DNA of 64,000 nucleotides from Crotophaga sulcirostris (GCA_013397455.1 VYZB01000238.1:1262369-1326368), one strand, 5' to 3'. Positions 26,199 through 37,151 are shown, numbered from the stretch's first letter. Translations and numbers: made by a program. The notes: a model not told the origin generated them from the letters alone.

Positions 26199-26362
26199 CC
26201 CCGCTCCCGTCCCGGCCCTCCGCCCGGCGGCCAGCGGCGCACGGAGCCGGGGCGCCCCCCCCGCACCCCCGGCTCGCTCGGACACCAGGGCAGGGGGCAA
26301 AAAGCCCTTCCCTGCCGCCTCGCCACCCGCCCCGCTTCGTCCCGGGATGCGGGCGGCTCCTT

Positions 26363-26554
26363 NNNNNNNNNNNNNNNNNNNNNNNNNNNNNNNNNNNNNN
26401 NNNNNNNNNNNNNNNNNNNNNNNNNNNNNNNNNNNNNNNNNNNNNNNNNNNNNNNNNNNNNNNNNNNNNNNNNNNNNNNNNNNNNNNNNNNNNNNNNNNN
26501 NNNNNNNNNNNNNNNNNNNNNNNNNNNNNNNNNNNNNNNNNNNNNNNNNNNNNN
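26363..26554. other. Assembly gap (192 N) inside the CpG island
   Basis: The sequence is replaced by 192 N. It lies 141 bases into intron 1 of RASSF3 (leftward transcription), directly against a purine-rich, G-run tract, the kind of sequence that commonly stalls sequencing. ORF readings that cross it are meaningless. Confidence 0.99.
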
Positions 26555-26670
26555 GCGGGGAAAAGAGGGGGGAAAAGAGCGGGGGCAAGAGGGGAGACGG
26601 CGGGGAAAAGGGGGAAAGAGGAGAGGGAAGGGAAGGGGGAAAGACGGGACGGGAGGGCGGGGGCAGAGGG
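26555..26670 (+). repeat. Purine-rich G-run tract at the start of RASSF3 intron 1
   Basis: About 115 bases consist almost only of G and A on the plus strand, with many runs of three to six G separated by short A/AG spacers (for example GGGG, GGGGGG, GGGGG, GGGG, GGGG, GGGGG, GGG). The G-rich strand is the template strand for RASSF3, so the transcript is C/U-rich here. The pattern is compatible with G-quadruplex or triplex formation; that is inference from composition. Confidence 0.8.
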
Positions 26671-26688
26671 CGCGCCCCGGAGCTGGGC

Positions 26689-26694
26689 ACTCAC
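26689..26694 (-). other. Splice donor of RASSF3 exon 1
   Basis: On the minus strand the exon's last codon CAA is followed directly by GTGAGT, a textbook U1 donor. It sets a phase-0 junction, and it ends the recognisable RASSF3 reading; the open frame beyond it runs into the purine-rich tract and the assembly gap and is not coding. Confidence 0.85.
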
Positions 26695-26823
26695 TTGCGG
26701 GGCAGCGCGGGTCTTGCCCGGCGGCCTCCTGAAGAAGGAGGTGCGGGCGGTGAAGAAGAACTCCTCGGAGTCCTCCTCCTCCAGGCTGCTGTAGCCGCTG
26801 CTCATGCTGCTGGTCCAGGTCAT
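26695..26823 (-). CDS. RASSF3: RASSF3 first coding exon (N-terminal 43 codons)
   Basis: This is the first coding exon of a Ras-association domain family protein. The family are scaffolds that bind Ras-like GTPases through an RA domain and MST1/2 kinases through a C-terminal SARAH helix. The reading contains MSSGYSSLEEEDSEEFFF, then TARTSFFRRPPGK, which matches my recollection of the vertebrate RASSF3 N-terminus; the related RASSF1C start (MTW..SSGY, FTARTS) is more distant. The exon ends after a CAA (Gln) codon at 26695, followed by GTGAGT on the minus strand (26694-26689), giving a phase-0 donor. Two in-frame ATGs exist, at 26823 and 26805. The second has A at -3 and corresponds to the usual mammalian start; the first has C at -3 and would add MTWTSS. 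RA and SARAH domains are not in this exon, and downstream exons are expected left of the window. The host CpG island supports a 5' exon. RASSF3 rather than another paralogue is a judgement from memory. Confidence 0.88.
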
Positions 26824-26913
26824 GGGCAGCGGCTGCGGGTTCTGCTGGAGCCCGGCGGCCCAGAGCGCCGTCCCGGCCGCCGCATGGAGCCCCCGCCGCG
26901 GCCGCTCCTCTCC

Positions 26914-26953
26914 CGGCGGCGGCAGCAGCAGGAGGAGGAGGAGGAGGAGGAGC
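26914..26953. repeat. Compound trinucleotide repeat (CGG)n(CAG)n(GAG)n in RASSF3 5'UTR
   Basis: On the plus strand three CGG/GGC units, three CAG units and about seven GAG units follow one another. On the RASSF3 sense strand this is a CTC/CTG/CCG tract about 90-130 bases upstream of the first ATG. It would read as poly-leucine in the exon's frame if translation began further upstream, but no evidence supports that. Confidence 0.8.
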
Positions 26954-27190
26954 TGGGGCGGCCCCGCTCCCTTCCTGCCGCACGGGTTCCCGCGGGCAGC
27001 GCCGCTCCCAGCCCCGCCCGCCCCAGGGGCCGCCGCGCCGGGCGGCAGGTGAGGGGCGGCGCCCCCAGCTTCCCGCCCTCGGGCCCAGAACACCGGCTCC
27101 GCGCGGGATGGGGGGGCCCGGGCAGCACGGGTGCGGCATCCCACCGCTCCCCGAGCCCCAGAGCACAGGCACGGCGTGGGCCGGGGGGTT

Positions 27191-27375
27191 CCCGCTAAAT
27201 AATGATGTGCGTAGTCTTATTTATAGTGAAGCAGGGATGCCACGACTTGGCTCGTTGCCCCTAAAGAAAAGTTTGTGGTGGATCAACTTTGTTAAGACTG
27301 CAAAAGTTGCTTTCATTGATGGCTGATAGCTGCTATTACAGAGGGGTTCTCCTCGGTGGATTCTTATACAGTCAT
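27191..27375. other. Region just upstream of the CpG island
   Basis: Composition drops from GC-rich to AT-rich at about 27195. No core-promoter or recognisable binding site is evident. Confidence 0.5.
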
Positions 27376-27515
27376 CACAGTATCACAGTATTACAAGGTT
27401 GGAAAGGACCTCTGGGATCATCAGGTCCAATCTATAACCCAACACTAACACCAACCCATCATCTAAACCATGGCACTGAGTGCCTCATCCAATCTCCTCT
27501 TAAACACCTCCAGGG
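27376..27515 (-). mobile_element. CR1 LINE 3' end fragment
   Basis: CACAGTATCACAGTATTACA, AAGGTTGGAAAGGACCTC, ATGGCACTGAGTGCCTCATC and AATCTCCTCTTAAACACCTC are the reverse complement of the same CR1 subfamily as 19138-19288. It ends abruptly where a second CR1 piece begins. Confidence 0.93.
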
Positions 27516-27551
27516 TGATTTGGGTTGGAAGAGACCTTCAAGATCATCAGT
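27516..27551 (-). mobile_element. CR1 LINE fragment, about 35 bp
   Basis: TTGGGTTGGAAGAGACCTTC followed by AAGATCATC matches the extreme 3' end of CR1 in reverse orientation. Its direct junction to the preceding fragment suggests insertion of one CR1 into another or a very short 5' truncation. Confidence 0.7.
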
Positions 27552-27947
27552 TTGAAGTAGTTAGTGCATAATCTGCTGATTATGTTCTTATGAAGCAAAT
27601 ATGTTTTTCACATCAAAGCGTAGCATACAGTACCATTGATTTTTGTCTCAAACTAAGTGTCATACTATCAGTTGTGCTTCTGATTTGCCAAAAGAAGTAA
27701 TAGAAAGTAATATATGGTTCTTCCTCCTGAAGCTGACTTACTCTCTGGGGGGGTTACCTTAGTATATTAATTATCTGTTACTTGAACAAACCTGTCTTCA
27801 TATGACTTGTGAAAATGCATGAATGAATGACTTACTGACATAATTACATCATCAGCCACTTATTGTACAGTGTGTGCTTACTTCTGTGTCTTTCCATAAT
27901 TTCGCTTTCTGGTAATTTCAGTATTACCTTAACATTTTTATTTATAG
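27552..27947. other. Intergenic DNA without recognised features
   Basis: AT-rich sequence between two CR1 pieces. I see no gene or repeat. Confidence 0.6.
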
Positions 27948-28101
27948 AAATATAGAATGGTTTGGGTTGGAAGGGAACTAAAAGATCACCCACTTCCCCC
28001 CCCTGCCATGGGCAGGGACACCTGCCACCAGACCAGGCTGCTCAACACCCCATCCAACCTGGCCTTGAATATTTCCAGGGAGGGAGCATCCACAGTTTCC
28101 C
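27948..28101 (-). mobile_element. CR1 LINE 3' end fragment (left of the duplication arm)
   Basis: ATAGAATGGTTTGGGTTGGA, CTGCCATGGGCAGGGACA, CAACCTGGCCTTGAATATTT and GGGAGGGAGCATCCACAG are reverse-orientation CR1 3'UTR. Its truncated 5' side faces the inverted-duplication arm, which begins 30 bases further on. Confidence 0.93.
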
Positions 28102-28131
28102 TGTAGTTATGCCTAGCATCACACTAGCCAG

Positions 28132-28588
28132 AAAAGATGGAAGAGTTTAGTTCAGACATTTATTTAGAGCATTGCTTTTCTTTTACTGGGAAGCTTCTTC
28201 CGAAGAATTCTGCGCCGCAGGGACAAAAACTGCTCATCTTGCTGTTCAGTCCACCAGTATCTTGATTCAGTGTGTTCAATTATAGATAAATAAGCTAAGA
28301 TTACGGAGGCCTTTTTGTTCAGAGCTTCTCATTTCATTGCAAAATGTTTTCATGGTTCATCTGAGAAGCATCTGGTAAAGCTGTATAAACTCTAGCAACT
28401 GCACTAGGGATTCCAGCATGACCCACAGTGCTTATGTGTACTCAAACTGGCATATTCTCTGGCACTGCTTAAAGGGTTGAGAATCTGGTGGTTGTGTGTT
28501 GCATAATGGGAGAACTGACCTGCATTGTTTGTCCTAATGTCTGAAATGAGTAAGTTCAAGGTTCAGTGCTGTTGTGAGATCAGCGTAA
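28132..28588 (-). repeat. Inverted duplication, right arm (457 bp)
   Basis: Reverse complement of 18344-18800 with six transitions and no indels. At two of the six mismatches this arm carries CpG (28201, 28304) where the left arm carries CpA/TpG, so the left arm may have lost them by deamination. The arm lies between a minus-oriented CR1 (27948-28101) and a plus-oriented CR1 (28807-29037), each facing it with its truncated 5' end. That setting suggests it was inserted here as a copied or captured segment. Confidence 0.97.
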
Positions 28589-28806
28589 CAGCACAGTGAG
28601 CCCAGCAGCCACATGCGAGAGCCAACTGCCTCAGGAGTACCAAAAGGGAGGCCAAAAATTGAAGATGGGCACGGGCTGGAGTGCCTGACCCCCCTCCCAG
28701 GCCAATACATCAGCATCCCCCCATCCATTAATAGAATGAGGCAGATGATGGGGGCCTCACTAAGGAAAGTTCTCTCCTGTGTGTCTGTAAGAACAAAGTG
28801 ATTAAA

Positions 28807-29037
28807 AAGGGGGAAGATTTAGATTAGACATTAGGAAGAAATTCTTCACGATGAGGGTGGTGAGACACGGACAGGTTGCCCAGGGAAGCTGTGGATGCCC
28901 CCTCCCTGGAAGTGTTCAAGGCCAGGTTGGATGGGGCCTTGAGCAGCCTGAGCTGGTGGGAGGTGTCCCTGCCCATGGCAGGGGGGGTGGAACTGGTTGA
29001 CCTTTAAGTTCCCTTCCAACCCAAAGCATTCTATGAA
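28807..29037 (+). mobile_element. CR1 LINE 3' end fragment (right of the duplication arm)
   Basis: The segment starts at GGGGGAAGATTTAGATTAGA (ORF2 C-terminus) and continues through AAATTCTTCACGATGAGGGT and GAAGTGTTCAAGGCCAGGTT to CAACCCAAAGCATTCTATGA. It is a 5'-truncated plus-oriented copy. Confidence 0.95.
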
Positions 29038-32000
29038 ATAAACAGCTAATGGCAAAATAACTGCAAGCCTCTCCTGTATTGTTCTTCTGGTAATTTTTGA
29101 ATTTAAGCTCTGGGACTGGTAGCAGCCCCTGTTGTGCTGAGCAATAACAGCCTTGGGTTCTCGCAGCTGCCGTGGGCGGCTGGCGCGGGCCTCTCCGCCC
29201 ATGATATCAGGCCCACGGAATATTAAGTCAATGGAATTCATCACCCCAGGACACAGCAGGGAGCAAGGCTTGTGAAGACTCAGCAGAGATTAGATATGTG
29301 TACAGATAACAAGAATATCCAGACCTGCAACTGGGAAACATATTTAAAATCACAAACGTTCTGATAAGATGCAAGGGCGTACATCAAAGTCGTTATTAAT
29401 GGGGGAAATGACAGACAATGCCTGAAGGCCAAGTCACTCCATAATTACCTGCTTCAGAGTTTCTCATGTCTTCCCTTAATTTATCTAGGGCTGGTCACTG
29501 TCACAGACAGGATACTGGATTTAAGGTACGGCTTCCTAAGGCCAAACGACTCCCAAAAAAGCAGACTTGCCCTTCCTGCAGGCCCTGTGCCCAGCATTCC
29601 TGTGTCCCGCTGTGCCACGGCAGTGGTCCCGCAGGGGGAAGTGAGTCACACCAGCTGCTCATGCCGGAGCAGACCCCCAGAGACAGGGCTGGGGGGATCA
29701 GGAAGGAGGGCAGGCGACACCTTTCAGCAGCAACACAGCCTTGCATTATTTTAAACAGATTTGAAGCTGTGTGTTTACCAAACCACGATCTAAGCCAACA
29801 CATCAGTTCTTGTGGTCTCAGTACTCGGCCACAGATGTATCTGGGATGCCATTAGCTGATATCTTTCCCTCTTCTCCATCACTGCCTCACTGACCTTTCA
29901 CATACCCCTCGTTTGCTGAGTGCAGCCTTTTCTATCCCCCTGTCCAGGTGGGGACCGGGCCTATTTCTGCTAGTTAGGTGCTCTTCCCACACCAGTGTGC
30001 CGTAAATATTGATAAAGTCACCTCAACACCAGCAAAACAACGCACACTGAGAACTAAAATCAGTTCCTCAGTTCAGGGGAAGTTAAATCCTTTCTTTCTC
30101 CTCAACTCTGATTCTCCCAGATTGTTGTATGGAATTTGGCATCTGGCAGATTAAAAGGTTGCATAGCTTTTAAAAGCAAATAATTAAGTCTAACAGCGTA
30201 GATGCGAATGTGTCAGACTTGAGCCTACTTGTCAGCACTGCAAAGCCCCATGGTATTTAAGATAGCTTTAAGTCGAATGCCAAGTTACTTGAATGTGACT
30301 AAAACATATTAAAATGCTTTCTTTAGACAAATGAACTTCCTGCTACGTGGCTCACCAATACCAGCCCCTTTCCAAAAGGAAGTCCCACCAGAGATTTGCT
30401 GGGCTTGCCTCTGAACCTGTCCGAGATCCAGTAACCTCAGCTCACAAAGCTTTTGGATGTAACGCCCCTGACCGTGATCATGATTAAGGTGAAGATTTAT
30501 AAGTGACTCGGGTGCACTACAAAATGGGATTTGTGTTTTTCAAACTGCCAAGGTGTTTTTAAATGCTATCTGCTGGCATACTTGACAGACTCCCCAGCAA
30601 CAAAAGGCACTGTGTGCGTAGCTTGTTTGCTTAGCCAAGGCCTCAAATCTGATAGTGCGTGGGTGGACCATCGAGCTGGCAAAGAGGGTCATTGAGACAA
30701 TAAGCTGCTGCTCAGGAGCCTGAGTCCATCTGTGAAAAATCAGCTGCAAATCCTGGGCTCGAGTTTACACACTCTGGCTGCAAGACACAGCATTCACCTT
30801 GTCTGTGAAGCATCATTTATGTTAAGAACACCGAAAAATTTACAATACCGTTTTCTAAGTTCTTTGGGATATATCTTCCAATATGAGTTCACTCCTCAAC
30901 TATAGCTCTGGTTTTGAGTCTACTAATTTTGACAGTGACCTTTTTTTCCTTGATTTTTAATTTTTATTTTGACAATGATTTTTTACTTAAATTTTTTTTC
31001 AGACATGTCACTGAATCAAACAATTCATGTGAAAGTACAAACAGATATGATGCCTTTCAATTTTGATTTGCCTGGTGCTTGCAAATAACATAACCAAATA
31101 CCATCAAGTATTTTGCAAGGCTGATACTTCAAGGTGAATCAGTGCCCTGCAAATTTCACTGTTCCCAGGCTGCTCTCTGTTCATATTTTTAAGGTTTCTG
31201 TGCCCACCTTCTCAAATTGCCTTCTTCATCATACCTAGATTCATCCAAGCATGTGTACGATTCATCCAGGGCTCTTTGTTAGGTGCTGCACTACAGCATC
31301 TATGCTACCAGAATTGTGTTATTTTTGGTTCACTCTGACAGTCCTCTTAAATAGCCAACCAAAAAAAACCCCAAATAACTGCACAATGAAAACAAAAGAC
31401 AGTCACATCTCAAGATGAAGTTAGTAATAAGCTTTCTGAAAGAATACTTGTTTTTAAGGAGAATTATTGAAGCATTAGGTAACAATAATTAAGTTAAAAG
31501 ACAAGAAATGGGGCACAGGAGGGAGATTCAAAACATAGACAAGCACTATGAGGCTCTCAATCAGTCCTTCCAAGAAATAATTCAATCCAGTGAGAAATTA
31601 AGCTGGCAATCAGTTATCATAGGATCACACAGGCAACTGGCAAGAAGAGGGAGATGCTTTTTTTTTCAATGAACAATTAACTTCAAGTAACAAATAGTGC
31701 TGCAAATGCACCTGAGAAGAAAAGGAGAAGAAACTTTTTTTTTTTAATTAAAGCTTAATGACACAGGTAGAATTTCAGAATATATTTAAACTATAGCCCA
31801 TTCAAGCCAGTTAAAAGTGGTGACTCAAGTAACACAACCAAAAATAGTAATGGGCACTCTGTGTTCCAAAGCATGAGTCTCATGAATAAAATATTAATAA
31901 AAAGCAATCACAGGCAGAGACTGCTATTGTGTATTTTATATCACTTTTACATTCAAGGATAAAATTCAACTTTAAATCGCTATGGTTTTGGAGAGTCAGT

Positions 32001-35000
32001 TCAGAGATATAAAGCATCAGGTGTAGCTTTCAGAAAAGCAGAAATTAAAGCTGAACTTCCTAAATGGCAAAACAGCTGTGAATAATTTCATTAATCCGGC
32101 AAGGATTAGGACTTTCAACTACCATAACTGAAATAACTCTTAGAACCAGATACTGGATTTCATACAGATTGACTGCTTCACAAGGTCCTGCAGCTTCATT
32201 TGTTTATTTGTATCAAAAGATCACTCTATCTAAGTGATCACAGTACCATGGAAAGTATGGTTGAACAGGATTACAAGGGGTAGTTCAGTAAATCCATCCC
32301 TTGCTCTGAGGAAGAACCAAGGTCATTACATCATCCCTAATAGATTTCTAGCTAACCTGTTCTTCAAACACAGCACGGCAGTGTGGCATCTCCCCCAAAG
32401 GTCATCCCTTCCAGTGTTTAGGATACCTATTAAGTTAGAAAGTTTCCCTTAACATCTCATTTAAACCCTTAGACTTGCTCATTTGCTTCGTAGCAAAAGG
32501 GAGGGAGAATAGTCCATCACCAGTTATTATAGCAATCTTTTGGGTATTTGAGGACTCCCCTTGTTCCCCCCATTCTTCTCCTTCCCAGACTAAACAAAGG
32601 GACAACTGATAAAACATCCTATAGAGTTTACACTAACTCCATCAGCAACTGCATGATGTTTACGTGTTTCTAAAACATCCCCTCAGCCCTCTGACATAGA
32701 AACTGGGAGGACTCATTAAAATGGGAAAGCTACTAAACATTCACTTGGCCAGTAATGCTGCTTTGAGCCCCCGACCAAGATGCTCAAGCCTACACAAAAG
32801 TCTTTCCAGATTTTTGCCAGACAACATCAAAAGGCAGTATGTTAAAGGAGCAGGAAAGCTAAAAGCTAGATAGGGCATGGGTTTGGAGAGTCCTGGAGCA
32901 TTTAAGACTACATTTCTATTGAAATAAAAACAGTAATGTGGAGATCTCAAGAGAAAAATCTACAGAGTCCTCCTTTCCTGCCTCCCCTGACTTCAGCTGA
33001 AACTCTGCAAGCAGGACCTGTGGCAGCCCCACAGCCGTGGGCAGCAGCCTCTGGCAGGGTCAGAGCAGTGAAAGGAAGCAGGATGTGGGCTGTGGGAGGG
33101 AAAGCCTCAGTGCACGGACTAAACTACCTTGCCTCCCTCTAAACTTGCATTAGTATCCCCTACTTTCACTAGTGCTTTGCAGGAAGAGTTTTATTAATGA
33201 CCCTAGCAGTATTTATAAGTATAATGGCTATGAATTTGCAAGATGCCCCCAGCCCCTGTCTGCTTCAGGAACCCTTTCGGTCACTTCTGGAGTCCTGTGG
33301 TTTGCTCCCACCCTTTCGTTCTCCTCCTTCACATGTCCTTGTGAGCGCCAGCCCTGATCCAGTAAAGCTTGACCATGGACATAGCTTTATCCATGATTAG
33401 TACCTATGGGATATACTAAATCTTAAGATATGCTTAGGACTGAAATCCAAAAGGGTTCATACTTAGCAGCATGGTGAATTTGGCTTATTTGTAGCATATT
33501 TGCAGGGAAATAGAATTATTCCATGTTGTTCATTATGCAAATTATGCCTGTTTAGCAAAGACTACCCAAAACAAGTTACAGAGGAAAAATGACAGTTTAC
33601 AATGGACTGCCCCTTTAAAACCAGAAAAAATAATTCAGAAACCATGTGGGGTTGTTTTTCTACATTCTAGTTGAAAACAGTGGTAATTTAAAATGATCAA
33701 AGCAAAGCAATAAAGTTGACATAAATCCAACACAGAACATCCACTCAGACCTGTAGTTTCCTTACACCAGTAAACTTTCTGTTTACTCATTTCTCCCATT
33801 TGTCTTGAATTAATAGCTCAGGTCTGTTTAGTACCACTGGCAGCAATGACAATTACCCTTTGATTCATACTCTGTGGCTTGTTAATTCAAACAAGGTCAT
33901 TTCAGCCACACAGGCACATGAGTGCAGACTGAAAACAAACAGGAGCCAGCTAAGCAGCTTCTCTCCATCTCCTGGTGAAGAAGTGCCATGGGGACATGTA
34001 CTTGCTATGGCAGATACAATCTTAGACAGCATCATCAGGAATTCTTTTCTAGCTCCTAAAATTCTTAATTCTGCCCAACTCTTAAGCCCCATTTGTGCAA
34101 CTCTTTCATCCCAAATTCTCAAAACAAAAGGGATACCTGGACACTAAAAATAACCCACATTATCACTTTCTCACTCACATGTTCACACACTTGCAGTCAC
34201 GCACTGAATCCATGGTCTTCATCTACCATATTTGGACTGGCCAGAAGAACCTAGAGCAAATTCACCTCCCCCATCCCATCTGGGGATTGTGCTCAGAGTA
34301 GTCAGATCTACATTATTTTGAAGGGAGAAAAAAAGGGGGTGGAATGAGAAGATTGTACTTGTCTCCTTTTTTATGATGCACGTACCTACTTGTGCAGTCT
34401 TACTGAAATCGTTAGAGCTACTCATAATTTTTCACATGCACATAGTTTGGAGGATTGGCGACTTTATCTTGGTTCCAACCTAAAGCTATAGAGATAAAAC
34501 TGTATGCTTCCTGACAGTTTTGGAATTTCCATCGTCCCTGGGTTTGACAGTTCCCCAGAATATTCAAGCAATACCCTTCCATATCTCAAAAAGATATGAC
34601 TGTTGTCAATCCAGCTTAGCAAAATGACTCAAGATTAGCCAGTGTAAGACTACAAGTATATCCTTCACCAAGGGAGTATTTCTGCTGTTTGAAGACACTG
34701 CCATGGAGTACAGCCTCATCATGAGCTGCGAGCACCAACCTTTTGATATCCTGCCCTTCCCCAAAATCCACCAGGACCAACTGAAAGACTCTCATTGCTT
34801 TTGAAGAGATTTGTATAAAGCTTATAAAGCAACCCTCTACTGTACTTTTTCCTCTCCCATTGTCTCTAAACTGCATTATTAAACAGATACTTTCTTGTCA
34901 GAGAAAAAGTAGATTTTACAATACAAATGATGAACAAATATTTCATATGTCTGTCATATGTTTAATCAGAGGGTTTCAAAGAGATGAGCAAATGTATCAA

Positions 35001-36654
35001 AGTGGGTCTTGTCCTACTCCTCACTCTCATTTTAAAGTCTAGATTTCATGGCACTAATATATCAGTGGATGTGCCAGTAGTAGTAAGAGTTCAAAACTGA
35101 GAGCCACACTACATCTGTCAATCTGTTCCCTGAAGCAATGGCCTTCTTAGCTTATGCTGTAGCTGGCCCTAACAATGTTAGATCACAAGCCTATCAGTAC
35201 TCAGATGTAGCCCAGAAACTCTGACTCAATAAACAGGTGAAGAATTCACTATTACTCACACAATCCCATTGACGTGAATATTCAGACATAAATATAAGCA
35301 AAGGTTAGTGTAAGGAAAGCTCAGAGGCCAGGGAGTGCTGTCATCTAATTCTCTGTAAGCACCCACGCCTAGCCAGCATAAGCAGTAGAGCTACTATATA
35401 AGAAAATATAATCTTAAGGAAATATTCTATAATAAAGTGTATAGAAAACAGACCTCCTAATTTTAGCTCTGTTCATAATTGCTAACAGTATATAAAAATA
35501 CTCAGGGCAGTAAAATTAACTAGGACCTTCTGTTTTAAGTATAGAAACCACAACTGTGGAAGCTCAGCATGCTTTGTGGATACCGCGAAAATGTGAGCCT
35601 TAATGCACTGTAGCTGCAATCTGATTCCCAGCATCTGTCCTCAAACTGGTGAATTGGTGGGGGAAGGGACCTTCTGGTCAGGGAATGAATCACGTCCACA
35701 TTGTCATTTCCTAGACAAAGAACAAGAAATTGTCCTGTCATACTGTGTATGAGATGACATTTTGCTCTGTTTAAAAAGTCTGATTGTGATAGATAGTAGA
35801 AACTCCTTAGATACTGTCTCTGCAAATTTAGGACTTCCTTGTAAATCATCTTGACAACAGTCCATGAGGACAGGCATCCCAGAAAGACAATGCTATTTGA
35901 CAGGACAACAAATCTGACAACTTGTTGCTGAAATGCTTGTCTTATCTATTCAGTCCGCCCTTAGCTGGAAAAATCTGAAAAAATCAGCCTCGAAGTGCAG
36001 TGCCCTGTGCCTGCTGAGCCAGCCCTGCCAGCTGAAATGCTGGGAGCTGCAGCAGAGCAGCCCCTCTTGCATGCTGGTGCCTGCCCACTTGCTTCCCATC
36101 TTGCAAGCCCAGCAGGTGACAGAGGAGCTGCTAATGCAAGTTAATTAGTTCCCCCTTCTCCCATATTTTTGCAGTGCTGTGCAAGATTAATATTTTTCAC
36201 CTTTGCAGTAGAATGGGACCACCTTTGAAAATTTTGCCCTGAATCAGCCTTTCTTTTAGCTAACTCTCACTAACTGCTTTCACATTTGGTCTATGTCCCA
36301 TTCAGCGGCCTAAAGCTTCCCAATTCCCACCTTTTCTTTCATGCTCTTCCTCTCCCGCTGTGAGAGGATCAGTATAAGGGAAAAAAGAAGTAGAACAGCT
36401 TAAAGAAGAGGCAGGAGTGCAAGGACTGGGAAAAAAACAGAAGTGAGAAAAAGGCAAATTAGCCAAAGTAAAACCCGAACAAAAAAGGTAATATTTTGAA
36501 ATAAGAATCAGATTTTTATATCCAGAATTCCTGAAAATCCCCAAATGAATGACCAGTTTTCTGTGTGGAAAATGAAAAGTACACTACATGAAAATGCAGC
36601 TAAAGAAAGTGTATGTGTCAAGGCTGAAAAGATACCGTAGAAGTATCTTCTGGA
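29038..36654. other. Intergenic DNA without recognised genes
   Basis: AT-rich with no CR1 that I can see. Frames of 129 and 100 codons on opposite strands at 29466-29855 overlap each other and have no motif. A few A/T-rich tracts occur near 30.9-31.8 kb. I find no exon of TBK1 or any other gene. Confidence 0.5.
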
Positions 36655-37151
36655 GAAGTATTCCCCAACATAAGAAGGATATGGAACTGTTGGAGCAGGT
36701 CCAGAGGAGGGCTATGAAGATGATCAGAGGGCTGGAGCACCTCTGCTATGAAGACAGGCTGAGGGAGTTGGGGTTGTTCAGCCTGGAGAAGAGAAGGCTC
36801 TGGGGAGACAACACAGGGACCTTCCAGGACCTGAAGGGGCTACAGGAATGCTGGGGAGGGACTTTTTACAAGGGCAAGCAGTGATAGGATGAGGGGCAAT
36901 GGCTTTAAACTGGAAGGGGGAAGATTTAGGTTAGACATTAGAAAGAAATTCCTCACAATGAGGGCAGCGAGGCCCTGGCACAGGCTGCCCAGGGAAGCTG
37001 TGGATGCCCCCTCCCTGGAGGTGTTCAAGGCCGGGTTGGATGGGGCCTTGAGCAGCCTGGTGTGATGGGAGGTGTCCCTGCCCATGGCAGGGGTTTTGGA
37101 ACTGGATGATCTTTTAGTTCCCTTCCAACCCAAACCATTCTATGATTCTAA
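36655..37151 (+). mobile_element. CR1 LINE, 5'-truncated (about 0.5 kb)
   Basis: The segment reads ORF2 C-terminus ([37 protein letters not shown]) and then the 3'UTR to CCATTCTATGATTCTA. The ORF2 remnant is broken about 60 codons in: after DLKG the frame reads LQECWGG, so indels separate it from the downstream KKFL-type segment. Confidence 0.95.

Larger units (their letters stand above)
1..26694 (-). other. 5' part of RASSF3 intron 1 (leftward)
   Basis: Everything left of the exon 1 donor is inferred to be intron 1, because transcription runs toward lower coordinates and I found no second exon in the minus-strand readings. It is mostly AT-rich and non-coding, with frequent A- and T-runs and CR1 fragments. 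The intron is therefore at least 26.7 kb if exon 2 lies outside the window, which is plausible because mammalian RASSF3 intron 1 is also long. A short exon without a long ORF could have been missed. Confidence 0.65.
26125..27190. promoter_or_regulatory. CpG island with RASSF3 promoter, 5'UTR and start of intron 1
   Basis: This is the only strongly GC- and CpG-rich block in the window; the flanks on both sides drop abruptly to AT-rich sequence. It contains the first coding exon of RASSF3 on the minus strand. No TATA box is evident, as expected for a CpG-island promoter, so the start site is probably dispersed somewhere between about 26850 and 27190. The minus-strand frame of the exon stays open for a long way upstream, but that is common in stop-poor GC-rich DNA and is read here as 5'UTR. 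A 192-base run of N interrupts the left half. Confidence 0.8.

Noticed and set aside
26015..27198. Very long ORFs on both strands across the CpG island (205 to 385 codons)
   Set aside because: They run through the 192 N gap and GC-rich, stop-poor sequence. Only the 43 codons before the GTGAGT donor match a known protein.
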